Source: Syntrophaceae bacterium UBA4059 (lineage in GTDB: Bacteria > Desulfobacterota > Syntrophia > Syntrophales > Smithellaceae). Taken from it: a DNA stretch of 18,867 nucleotides. The DNA lies in the NCBI GenBank assembly GCA_002382045.1, contig DFZJ01000204.1, positions 1 to 18,867 on the forward strand. The letters are read 5' to 3'. The position numbers and the translations under genes are program-made. Below the pieces are notes generated by a model. It was not told the origin of the DNA and made no database searches. It worked only from the letters and a program-made list of their open reading frames with translations. This document shows positions 1-6,756 of the stretch, piece by piece. The stretch's first letter is position 1, and every line of letters begins with the position of its first letter.

Positions 1-42
1 TCTATTTGGTGGAGGGAACGCCGACCTACAGCAAAACAGCCT

Positions 43-318
43 CTACCCGCGACTTGCCCCGTAAGCTATTGATGTGACATGTGAAATAATGCTCGCCGAC
101 ATCCGGCGGCGGTTCAGGTCAAAGGAAGCGTTTTTCTCCCCCGATTTCCCAGCACCGGACGAGGGTAACGGGTTTGCAGTAAAACCGGATACCTGGCGTT
201 TCACCGCAACAAATTCGAATCCGATTTTCGGACGCCGGTTCAGTTCCCTAAATGAATCGAATTGACCAGACCTGCCCCGCAACAATTGGATTATAAGTAA
301 TGTTTGAGCTAAGGTCAT
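43..318 (-). CDS. doubtful small ORF, hypothetical protein
   Basis: This 91-codon ORF starts 57 nt beyond the stop of the DAC gene, on the same strand. A strong Shine-Dalgarno sequence (AGGAGGTG, 5 nt before the ATG) argues that at least the start is, or once was, translated. The first ten residues are hydrophobic (MTLAQTLLII). The rest is Arg/Ser-rich, has no recognisable domain, and repeats an 'LNRR' element twice (near residues 26 and 68). No family is recognised. Composition unlike the neighbouring genes suggests it reads through non-coding or repeat sequence, so it may be a decayed gene or a start codon running into a dispersed repeat. Confidence is low. Confidence 0.3.
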   Translation of the reverse strand: MTLAQTLLIIQLLRGRSGQFDSFRELNRRPKIGFEFVAVKRQVSGFTANPLPSSGAGKSGEKNASFDLNRRRMSASIISHVTSIAYGASRG

Positions 319-374
319 GTAAACACCTCCTACCCATCGATTATAATAAGGAGTATTAACGCAGTCCCCGCTTC

Positions 375-1322
375 CTATTGGGCCTTTTCAATCTCCATAT
401 AAAGCTTGCCGCGACTGAAGATCCTGACATCGCCGGTGGATTCGGATATCACCACCGCGATGGCGTTGGTCAGCGCCGTTATGCCGGCGGCGCTCCGATG
501 CCGAGCGCCAAGCCCTTGCGGCAACTCGGATGTTTCCACCGATGGTGCCAGGTGCCGACCTGCCGCCAGGACGACACCGTCATCGCGTATGACAAACGCT
601 CCGTCAATGCTCGAAAACTCCCGCAGCGTCTCCTTCAAGGCGGGATCAAGAATGTTTCTTTCCTCTTCTGGAACAGCAACGAACGGGTTGATCACCATCT
701 GGCTCGACATGCTCAACACTTTTTCATGATCGCCGAGAACGAAAACGGTGCCAAGCGGTTTGCCTTCTTTACCTTCCACTGCCAACTCCAAAACAATGGT
801 CAACAACCGCTCGAATACCACAGGCTGGGCCATTTGACCGGCAATGTCCAGGCTGCCCGAAGACAGCAGTTCAAATTCACGCTCCAGATCAAGAACCGCC
901 AAATTGTCCAGAATGCCGTATTCCGGAGATCCGGACAGGCAGACGACGCGGTCGTTTCGGCGAATAAGACCTTTTGACAAAGCGATCATGGCGGCGACCT
1001 TAACCTGGCTGTGGCGGTTGAGTTTCATATAGGGAACTTTTATGATCCTGTCGCATTCGCCATCAAGCGTTTCCAGTTCATCAAGAACGTTCCTGTCCCT
1101 GGCCGCCAGGATGCAATGGCTTTCCCGAAGCAAGGTTTCCAGGTTGTCCCTGGATTGGATCAAATCCACATACAAAAGCACAGCGTTAGCTCCGATTTCC
1201 TCAGCCACCTGTTGGGCGTGACGAATCATGGACGAGTTTATTTCGTCCATCGAAGCGCTTTTCAATCCACGCTCTGCATTTTTCCTATGCTTCTTATCTT
1301 TCGAATTGACCGCTTTAGCCAT
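375..1322 (-). CDS. DAC-domain diadenylate cyclase (c-di-AMP synthase), DacZ-like
   Basis: The 315-aa protein has a DisA_N/DAC domain in its C-terminal half (about residues 160-310). It carries both signature motifs: DGA at 240-242 and the RHR motif at 274-276 (GLGARHRSAAGIT). Known DAC proteins condense two ATP into cyclic di-AMP using these motifs. The N-terminal half (about 28-152) looks like a pyruvate-kinase C-terminal-type alpha/beta domain, which is the architecture of archaeal DacZ rather than DisA, CdaA or CdaS. No membrane segment is visible, so it is probably cytosolic. The first 22 residues are Lys/Arg-rich. It is the last clear gene of the minus operon, 20 nt after the small CxxC protein, with only a weak ribosome binding site. 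Its place next to HtpX and chaperone genes suggests a stress-signalling role (inference). Confidence 0.85.
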   Translation of the reverse strand: MAKAVNSKDKKHRKNAERGLKSASMDEINSSMIRHAQQVAEEIGANAVLLYVDLIQSRDNLETLLRESHCILAARDRNVLDELETLDGECDRIIKVPYMKLNRHSQVKVAAMIALSKGLIRRNDRVVCLSGSPEYGILDNLAVLDLEREFELLSSGSLDIAGQMAQPVVFERLLTIVLELAVEGKEGKPLGTVFVLGDHEKVLSMSSQMVINPFVAVPEEERNILDPALKETLREFSSIDGAFVIRDDGVVLAAGRHLAPSVETSELPQGLGARHRSAAGITALTNAIAVVISESTGDVRIFSRGKLYMEIEKAQ

Positions 1323-1342
1323 CTCTTTGGTCCCAAATTAGG

Positions 1343-1549
1343 TTAGATATCCAACCAAATATCTGCTTCATTGCCGAAGCCTTTCGCACAAATTTGTTTT
1401 CGATAGTCGAAATAAGAGGGTGTTTTCGCGTCCCCTGTAATGGTGAATGCTACTGATGTGGATTTTTCCTCGGGTTGCACAATGAGATTTAGCGCCAACT
1501 CGTTGTCCTTGCCACAATGTCCACATTTGAATGTCTGTTTGTATTTCAT
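1343..1549 (-). CDS. small CxxC (zinc-ribbon-like) protein
   Basis: This is a 68-aa protein beginning MKYKQTFKCGHCGKDNELAL. The frame is open further upstream, but the ATG at 1549 is preferred: it has a good Shine-Dalgarno (AGGAGA, 7 nt upstream) and avoids overlapping the end of the htpX-like gene. One CxxC pair (CGHC, residues 9-12) looks like half of a zinc ribbon. Another Cys lies near residue 53 (QICAKGF), so zinc binding might need a dimer or be incomplete. The middle is predicted beta-strand. It lies between the protease and DAC genes in the same operon. Family and function are not recognised. Confidence 0.6.
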   Translation of the reverse strand: MKYKQTFKCGHCGKDNELALNLIVQPEEKSTSVAFTITGDAKTPSYFDYRKQICAKGFGNEADIWLDI

Positions 1550-1587
1550 CTGCGATCTCCTATCGATCAACAAATCAGTCCGCCTTT

Positions 1588-2631
1588 TTAATACCAAATC
1601 CCGCCAAAACGCCATCTGGGATTTTTCCGAATCGGGATGGGTGTTGCAGTAAATGGGAAGGTGCCGTCTCCAAACGCGTTCGCCTTGCCCAGAGGCTCAA
1701 ATCTACCGGGTGAAAGGGCCAAAAGACGATCAATCCGCTCCTGGGTTTGGGGGTGGGTTCTTAAAATGGAAGGTTGTCTCTCGTGATACCCAGGGAAAAA
1801 AACACGGGCCAGCCACCCACCTTGATGGCGTTTCATTTTGGCCAGCGCCGAGGCCAGACCTTCCGGATCGCCTGTCAGCAAGGCGGCGTCCAAATCCGCA
1901 TCGAATTCACGTGTGCGGGAAAGCGCCAGTTGAAGTAACACGCCTATTGTCGGTGCAAAGATCAGCACCAGGATGCCGACCCAGGAGACATGATGGCCCG
2001 ATGCCAATAAAAGCGGCAGATTTAAAAACAGTAATAATTGTCCGGACATCGAAAAGAAAGACGTTACCCGGCTGATGGTGTCCGACAGATTCATGATCCA
2101 TAAGTCGTTATTTTTAAGGTGGGCGACCTCGTGAGCCATAACGGCATTCACCTCACGCATGCTCAGTGTGTTCAGTAAACCGTCCGTTAGGGCGATGGCG
2201 GCGTTATCGGGGCTGCCGGTGGTAAAGGCGTTGAGCATTTTTGTCGGCACGTAATAAATAACAGGGAACCTCGGTAGGCCCGCCCGTTGGGCGAGTTCCT
2301 GCAACGCGGCATACAGATCCGGCGCCTGGTGTGGGATCAGAGGCTTAGCGGCGTACCAACGCAAGATGACCTTCGGTGACAGGTGTGGGCTAATGATCAG
2401 GCTGATAACGGTGATAATAACAGCCCAGCGTATTCCAGAAGGACCTGCGAAAATCCATCCCAGCAGGCCCAGCAGCAATGCCATGCCGGCCAAAAGCATC
2501 AGCGAGTGCAGCCAGTTGACGATTTTGTGCTTCAATGTATTTATTTGGTAAAAATCATCATGCATATAAGAATTCTCAATCCGAATATTTTTCCCGTCGT
2601 CAACAGAGGCTCGATTTAAGTACGCTGTCAT
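1588..2631 (-). CDS. htpX: M48 family membrane zinc metalloprotease, HtpX-like
   Basis: The 347-aa integral membrane protease is of the HtpX/M48B type, which degrades misfolded membrane proteins in the inner membrane. Two N-terminal hydrophobic segments (about 38-62 and 67-85) and two more after the active site (about 194-211 and 215-236) match the HtpX layout. The zinc motif HEVAH is at 167-171 and the third ligand is probably Glu242 in SRTREFDAD. The C-terminal RTHPQTQERIDRL motif (291-303) is typical of the family. The start at 2631 overlaps the upstream gene's stop as ATGA, implying translational coupling. An internal ATG at 2565 (MHDDFYQ) would give a length closer to E. coli HtpX and cannot be excluded. 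HtpX is heat- or envelope-stress induced in other bacteria, which fits the neighbours. Confidence 0.9.
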   Translation of the reverse strand: MTAYLNRASVDDGKNIRIENSYMHDDFYQINTLKHKIVNWLHSLMLLAGMALLLGLLGWIFAGPSGIRWAVIITVISLIISPHLSPKVILRWYAAKPLIPHQAPDLYAALQELAQRAGLPRFPVIYYVPTKMLNAFTTGSPDNAAIALTDGLLNTLSMREVNAVMAHEVAHLKNNDLWIMNLSDTISRVTSFFSMSGQLLLFLNLPLLLASGHHVSWVGILVLIFAPTIGVLLQLALSRTREFDADLDAALLTGDPEGLASALAKMKRHQGGWLARVFFPGYHERQPSILRTHPQTQERIDRLLALSPGRFEPLGKANAFGDGTFPFTATPIPIRKNPRWRFGGIWY

Positions 2632-3242
2632 TCTAGTTCAAATTTTTCCATCCGCAGCTTTGAGATCCGTTTCCCTTGTTGCACCAGGTTTTCCATCTTA
2701 TCGAATGCATCTCGGTATACCTCGATAATTGCCGAATAATATTCGTAAAGAGGATCGTCTTTACCTACCGATTTTTCAATTTTTCTCAACAGTTCAATGG
2801 AATGCTCAAAATGTTGAGCAATTTCGGATAGCACCGTTTCACGGCTTTTCTGCTGGTTGCGTTCCTTTAAAAGGATGGGCAAAAGGCGCTGGATGGCATA
2901 CTCGACCAGATCATCCCTCGATGCCTCCACCTCACTTAATAAATTTTCAAGAGATGACAGGGACTTTTTGCTGATCACAAACGTCTTTTGGATTCGACTT
3001 TTCTTTTCGAGATTTTCTCGTGGATTTGAACGGGCAATGGCGATCAGAGAATCAGAATCTTCCAGCAGGTAATCAAACAAGGATTTCTGCTTGAGCCCCA
3101 AACGACCCGAAAGAATACTGAGCGCTTCGATGAACTCCGGCGAAATTCGAAAGGTTGCACGGACTGATTTTTGCTCCATCAGCTCTGAAGCGTCTTTCAG
3201 GAGCAAGGAACGATGGCTTCTCGACTTGGTGCTTTCGGACAT
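2628..3242 (-). CDS. putative tandem ribbon-helix-helix regulator with helical tail
   Basis: The 204-aa protein has two similar segments, about residues 26-61 (SVRATFRISPEFIEALSIL...) and 83-118 (SRIQKTFVISKKSLSSLENL...). Each reads as a short beta strand (xTFxIS) followed by two amphipathic helices ending in L-x-x-Y, like ribbon-helix-helix (MetJ/Arc) DNA-binding units. The remainder (125-204) is charged and helical, possibly a coiled coil. Two tandem RHH units in one chain would form an intramolecular pair (inference). It is the first gene of the minus operon, next to the divergent control region and a strong sigma70-type promoter, a common place for a local autoregulator. Upstream GAGGGG serves as ribosome binding site. 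The family is not recognised with certainty; a structural or partner-binding role is possible. Confidence 0.65.
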   Translation of the reverse strand: MSESTKSRSHRSLLLKDASELMEQKSVRATFRISPEFIEALSILSGRLGLKQKSLFDYLLEDSDSLIAIARSNPRENLEKKSRIQKTFVISKKSLSSLENLLSEVEASRDDLVEYAIQRLLPILLKERNQQKSRETVLSEIAQHFEHSIELLRKIEKSVGKDDPLYEYYSAIIEVYRDAFDKMENLVQQGKRISKLRMEKFELE

Positions 3243-3277
3243 CCTGAACCCCTCAAAGGAAAATAATTGACAGAAAA

Positions 3278-3289
3278 AGTAATGTAATA
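3278..3289. promoter_or_regulatory. AGTAATGTAATA motif over -10/+1 of the minus operon
   Basis: The plus strand reads AGTAATGTAATA, preceded by an A run. It covers the -10 edge and predicted start of the leftward promoter, a repressor-like position. It shares AGTAATGT with the palindrome before dnaK (3567-3580) and AGTAATGTT before the first hsp20 (14476-14484). Operator function is inferred. Confidence 0.4.
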
Positions 3290-3315
3290 ATATGGATTGT
3301 TACAATGATTGTCAA
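3287..3315 (-). promoter_or_regulatory. sigma70-type promoter of the regulator-htpX-DAC operon
   Basis: Read on the minus strand, TTGACA (3315-3310), a 17-nt spacer, and TATTAT (3292-3287) form a near-consensus housekeeping promoter, five of six at -10 and six of six at -35. Transcription would start near 3280, giving a leader of about 38 nt before the ATG at 3242. The spacer contains a small inverted repeat ATTGT-A-ACAAT. Confidence 0.7.
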
Positions 3316-3566
3316 TTTCAATCTCACATCCTGTTATGGGCAGGCCCACCCTATCATATTGTGATAATTTGGAGATTGCTCGCTTTACATGCGGCAACCA
3401 ACTTCAAAAAAATAATATCCGATTCCTATGCTTATGATTTGCAGGATACAACTTAATAAACTGAAATTTTAGTAAATTATAAGCCTTTGGTATGCCTGCG
3501 ACTTTTTTAGGATTAAGCGCACGAAAAACAAGCGCCTGGTCATTACAAATAACTAATATTTTAAAA

Positions 3567-3580
3567 AAGTAATGTTACTT
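3567..3580. promoter_or_regulatory. palindromic operator-like site upstream of dnaK
   Basis: AAGTAA-TG-TTACTT is a perfect 6-bp inverted repeat with a 2-nt centre. It ends 3 nt before the -35-like TTGACA of dnaK. Its AGTAATGT core recurs at two other promoters in the window. The position just upstream of -35 would suit an activator or a repressor; the bound protein is unknown, with the RHH-like protein (2628-3242) as candidate. Confidence 0.5.
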
Positions 3581-3583
3581 ATA

Positions 3584-3613
3584 TTGACACGCATCGATAG
3601 TGCCATATTTTTT
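3584..3613 (+). promoter_or_regulatory. dnaK promoter element TTGACAC-N15-TATTTTTT
   Basis: TTGACAC (3584-3590), 15 nt, then TATTTTTT (3606-3613). The same bipartite element with the same spacing precedes the first hsp20 (14431-14460). It can be read as a sigma70 promoter (TTGACA, 16-nt spacer, TATTTT). The TGCCATAT at 3601-3608 also resembles a heat-shock sigma32 -10 (CCCCATNT), 12 nt after TTGAC. Which sigma factor uses it is not decidable from sequence alone. Confidence 0.55.
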
Positions 3614-3649
3614 ATAAAAACACAACCCACCCGAAGGAGGGAACGAATC

Positions 3650-5554
3650 ATGGCAAAAGCAATCGGAATAGACTTGGGAACGACCAATTCAGTCGTCGCG
3701 GTTTGGGAAGGCGACAAAGCGACGGTGATCCCCAACAGTGAGGGGGCTCGCACCACCCCGTCGGTGGTGGCGTACACCGAAGATGGCCAGCGACTGGTGG
3801 GCAAAATCGCCCAGCGTCAGGCGGTGATGAATCCGGAATCAACCATTTACTCCGCCAAGCGGTTTGTCGGCCGCAGATGGGGCGAGGTGGATGAGGAGTC
3901 CAAAATCGTATCCTACAAGGTGGTCAAAGGCCCCAATGATGCGGTCCGATTCGACGTGCGCGGCAAAAAGATCGCCCCGGAGGAAGTTTCTGCGCAGGTG
4001 TTGCGTAAACTTGTAAATGACGCTTCCAGCCACTTGGGAGAGAAGGTCACCGAAGCAGTCCTTACCGTCCCGGCTTATTTCAACGACTCCCAACGCCAGG
4101 CCACTAAAGCCGCTGGTGAGATAGCCGGTCTTAAAGTTTTGCGCATCATCAACGAGCCCACAGCTGCAGCTTTGGCATACGGGCTTGAAAAAAAGAAAAA
4201 TGAAACCGTGCTGGTATTCGATCTGGGTGGCGGAACGTTCGATGTTTCGATTTTAGACGTGGGCGACGGCGTATGTGAGGTGCGGTCCACTTCCGGCGAC
4301 ACCCATCTCGGCGGCGATGACTTCGACAAACGCATTGTGGACTGGGTGGCCGACGAGTTTAAAAAAGAAAGCGGTATTGACCTGCGCAAGGACCGGCAGG
4401 CCCTTCAACGGTTGTATGAGGCCGCGGAAAAGGCCAAGTGTGAACTTTCCTCAGCGGTAGAGACGGAGATCAACCTGCCTTTTATCACGGCGGATGCAAC
4501 AGGCCCCAAGCATCTGGTTCAGAAGATAACTCGGGCTAAATTTGAAAGCTTAATTCACGATCTGGTCCAAAGATGCATGAAACCCATCGAGCAAGCATTG
4601 GCGGACGCTAAACTGACGGCCAGTGACATCGACGAGTTGATCTTGGTGGGCGGGTCCACCCGCGTGCCGGCTGTTCAGGAGCTGGTCAAGAAGCTTACCG
4701 GCGGAAAACAGCCCAACATGAGTGTGAACCCAGACGAGGTGGTTGCCGTTGGTGCCGCCATACAGGCTGCGGTTATCAAGGGAGAGATGGAGGATGTGGT
4801 TTTGCTGGATGTCACGCCATTATCCCTTGGCGTCGAGACCCTTGGCGGCGTAATGACCAAGCTGATCGATCGCAATACCACCATCCCCTGCCGGCGGGAA
4901 GAGGTCTTTTCCACCGCCGACGACAACCAGACCGCAGTGGATATCGTCGTCCTGCAAGGTGAACGTGAAATGGCGTCTGACAACCGCGTGCTGGGACGTT
5001 TCCGTTTGGAAGGCATCGCACCTGCGCCGCGCGGTGTCGCCCAGATTAAAGTATCTTTTGATATCGACGCCAACGGCATTCTCAATGTGACCGCAAAGGA
5101 TGAAGCCACGGGTAAATCTCAGACCGTGACCATCACCGAATCCACCAATCTCGACAAAAATGAAGTGGAACGTATGGTCCGGGAGGCCGAGCAACATTCC
5201 ACCTCAGACAAGCAGCGACGTGAAACCATTGATGCCCGGAACAAAACCGACAGCCTGGCCTACCAGCTTGAGCGGTTGCTGGCTGATTTGGGAGAAAAGG
5301 TGCCGGTGCACGAAAGATCACGATGCGAACAGCTTATCGCCGATGCCCGGGAAGCGGTAAAAAACGAAAATACGGATAAGCAGCGTCACATCCAGATTGC
5401 CAGCGACCTGCAACAGGCGTTGAGCATGGTCGGAGCAGCGGCATATCAACAGCAAGGCGGCGCTGCCGGCCAGCCTTCAGGAGGCGGCGGCCAGGCTGAC
5501 GGTCCTGGCAGAGATGATGATGTGGTGGATGCCGAATTCACCGAGCGAAGCTGA
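3650..5554 (+). CDS. dnaK: Hsp70 chaperone DnaK
   Basis: The 634-aa ATP-dependent chaperone binds exposed hydrophobic peptides, working with J-domain proteins and GrpE in the cytosol. The N-terminal ATPase domain (about 1-385) shows the phosphate-binding GIDLGTTNS (6-14), the second phosphate loop FDLGGGTFDVSI, and the adenosine motif ILVGGSTRVPAVQ. The substrate-binding domain and helical lid follow, ending in a Gly-rich linker and DDVVDAEF before the stop, as in standard DnaK. The start is set by AAGGAGGG before ATGGCAAAAGC; an upstream in-frame ATG at 3572 lies inside the promoter and is rejected. It opens the plus-strand cluster, with cbpA and cbpM downstream rather than grpE and dnaJ. 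A second dnaK copy elsewhere in the genome is possible. Confidence 0.98.
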   Translation: MAKAIGIDLGTTNSVVAVWEGDKATVIPNSEGARTTPSVVAYTEDGQRLVGKIAQRQAVMNPESTIYSAKRFVGRRWGEVDEESKIVSYKVVKGPNDAVRFDVRGKKIAPEEVSAQVLRKLVNDASSHLGEKVTEAVLTVPAYFNDSQRQATKAAGEIAGLKVLRIINEPTAAALAYGLEKKKNETVLVFDLGGGTFDVSILDVGDGVCEVRSTSGDTHLGGDDFDKRIVDWVADEFKKESGIDLRKDRQALQRLYEAAEKAKCELSSAVETEINLPFITADATGPKHLVQKITRAKFESLIHDLVQRCMKPIEQALADAKLTASDIDELILVGGSTRVPAVQELVKKLTGGKQPNMSVNPDEVVAVGAAIQAAVIKGEMEDVVLLDVTPLSLGVETLGGVMTKLIDRNTTIPCRREEVFSTADDNQTAVDIVVLQGEREMASDNRVLGRFRLEGIAPAPRGVAQIKVSFDIDANGILNVTAKDEATGKSQTVTITESTNLDKNEVERMVREAEQHSTSDKQRRETIDARNKTDSLAYQLERLLADLGEKVPVHERSRCEQLIADAREAVKNENTDKQRHIQIASDLQQALSMVGAAAYQQQGGAAGQPSGGGGQADGPGRDDDVVDAEFTERS

Positions 5555-5559
5555 TCGTA

Positions 5560-5602
5560 AAGCTATTCCGGCTGCCTCGCTAAAGGGCGGCCGGAATAGC
5601 TT
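5560..5602 (+). terminator. strong hairpin between dnaK and cbpA
   Basis: A perfect 13-bp stem, AAGCTATTCCGGC (5560-5572) with GCCGGAATAGCTT (5590-5602), extends inward by about five more pairs around a short loop. It begins 5 nt after the dnaK stop. There is no proper U run after it (TTATTG), so it may be an attenuator or mRNA-stabilising/processing hairpin that lowers downstream expression relative to dnaK, rather than a full terminator. Confidence 0.6.
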
Positions 5603-5721
5603 ATTGCTCGGCATTATCGTGAGGCAGACGTAGCCGCACTGCATTGGTTTCACTCAGCGGCAGTCGGCGGGCTGCCCACAGGAGACAAACATCAAGCAAA
5701 CCCGAGGTGTATAAGGGAACT

Positions 5722-6699
5722 ATGGCCGTTCAATACAAAGACTATTACAAAATCCTGGGCATTTCCCGCGACGCATCCAAGGACGAGATCCAGCGGGCCT
5801 ACCGCAAGCTGGCGCGCAAATTTCATCCGGATTTGAACAAGGAGGCCGGCTCCGAAGAAAAATTCAAGGAGATCAACGAGGCCTATGAAGTTCTAAAAGA
5901 CCCGGCCAAGCGGGAAAAATACGACCAGTTCGGTAGCAACTGGCAGCAGGGAGACAATTTCCAGCCGCCGCCGGGGTGGCAATACCGGTCGGATTTCGGG
6001 CGGGGACAACAGGGCCCCCAGGAGAGCTTTTTCTGGAGTTCGGACGGCGGGGCGTACAGCGATTTTTTTGAAGCGCTCTTCGGCGGCCGGTTCCATGAAA
6101 ATGTTAAGGGCGCCCAAGGCGGCCAGCCCTTTTCCATCAATCGCCGCGGCAGCGATCACGAGGCGGTGTTGCGCATATCCTTGGAAGAGGCGTTCCGCGG
6201 CGGCACCAAAACCATCACCATGCAGTCCACCGGGCCGGGAATGGATGGAAACCTTTCCAGCCGGGAAAAACGCTATGATGTCAAGATTCCGCCGGGAATC
6301 ATGCCGGGGCAGAAAATCCGTCTTTCGGGCCAGGGCGGCAAGGGAAGCGGCAGCGGCGGCAGCGGCGACCTGTATTTAAAGGTTGAAATCGAGCCACACC
6401 CCAGGTTCCGTCTGGAAGGTTATGATCTGTACACCGAACTGGCCATTACCCCATGGGAAGCAGCCATGGGCGCGCAGATCGATGTCCAGACCCTGGATGA
6501 AACGGTCACCCTTAAAATACCCCCAGGCATCCAAAGCGGGCAGAAACTAAGACTCCGCGCCAAGGGCATGCCCAACCCCAAGGGGCGGCGAGGCGATCTT
6601 TACGCGGTGATGAAAATCAAGGTTCCGAAAAAACTATCCAAAAAGGAACGGCAGCTGTTCGAGGAATTGAGCAAAGTATCATCCTTCAATCCGAGGTAG
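5722..6699 (+). CDS. cbpA: J-domain co-chaperone, CbpA type
   Basis: The 325-aa protein has an N-terminal J domain (about 5-70) with the HPD motif at 35-37, which stimulates DnaK ATPase. A Gly/Phe/Gln-rich linker follows (about 72-130), then two DnaJ C-terminal peptide-binding domains containing PPGIMPGQKIRLSGQGGKG and PPGIQSGQKLRL. The Cys-rich zinc-finger domain of classical DnaJ is absent, so this is a class B (CbpA/DjlA-like) J protein. The ATG at 5722 is chosen because the J domain starts there (MAVQYKDYYK) and AAGGGAAC precedes it; in-frame extension to 5644 has no family support. It is followed by cbpM, its usual partner, and preceded by the dnaK hairpin. Confidence 0.94.
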   Translation: MAVQYKDYYKILGISRDASKDEIQRAYRKLARKFHPDLNKEAGSEEKFKEINEAYEVLKDPAKREKYDQFGSNWQQGDNFQPPPGWQYRSDFGRGQQGPQESFFWSSDGGAYSDFFEALFGGRFHENVKGAQGGQPFSINRRGSDHEAVLRISLEEAFRGGTKTITMQSTGPGMDGNLSSREKRYDVKIPPGIMPGQKIRLSGQGGKGSGSGGSGDLYLKVEIEPHPRFRLEGYDLYTELAITPWEAAMGAQIDVQTLDETVTLKIPPGIQSGQKLRLRAKGMPNPKGRRGDLYAVMKIKVPKKLSKKERQLFEELSKVSSFNPR

Positions 6700-6756
6700 T
6701 GTCGTTTTGGGATAATCGGAAAAAATCAAAACAGGTTCCAAGGAGTACAAACGTCC

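Larger units (their letters stand above)
3243..3649. other. divergent AT-rich control region
   Basis: About 400 nt without a supported gene lie between the RHH-like regulator operon (leftward) and dnaK (rightward). It is markedly AT-richer than the coding DNA. It holds a near-consensus sigma70 promoter for the leftward operon (3287-3315), a promoter-like element for dnaK (3584-3613), and AGTAATGT-type motifs beside each (3278-3289 and 3567-3580). No CIRCE element (TTAGCACTC-N9-GAGTGCTAA) and no HAIR element was seen. The middle (about 3320-3540) shows nothing further that I can name. Confidence 0.7.

Noticed and set aside
378..977. Plus-strand ORF of 199 codons across the DAC gene
   Set aside because: The opposite frame carries both DAC catalytic motifs and the operon structure; this frame has no recognisable domain.
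3197..3397. Minus-strand ORF of 66 codons in the divergent region
   Set aside because: It covers the strong promoter of the leftward operon, overlaps the regulator start in another frame and has no domain.
3572..3649. In-frame upstream start for dnaK adding 26 residues
   Set aside because: It lies within the promoter-like and operator-like sequence, has no ribosome binding site, and DnaK proteins start at MAKAIGIDLG.
3243..3649. CIRCE or HspR (HAIR) operator before dnaK
   Set aside because: Searched by eye for TTAGCACTC/GAGTGCTAA and CTTGAGT/ACTCAAG pairs; none found.
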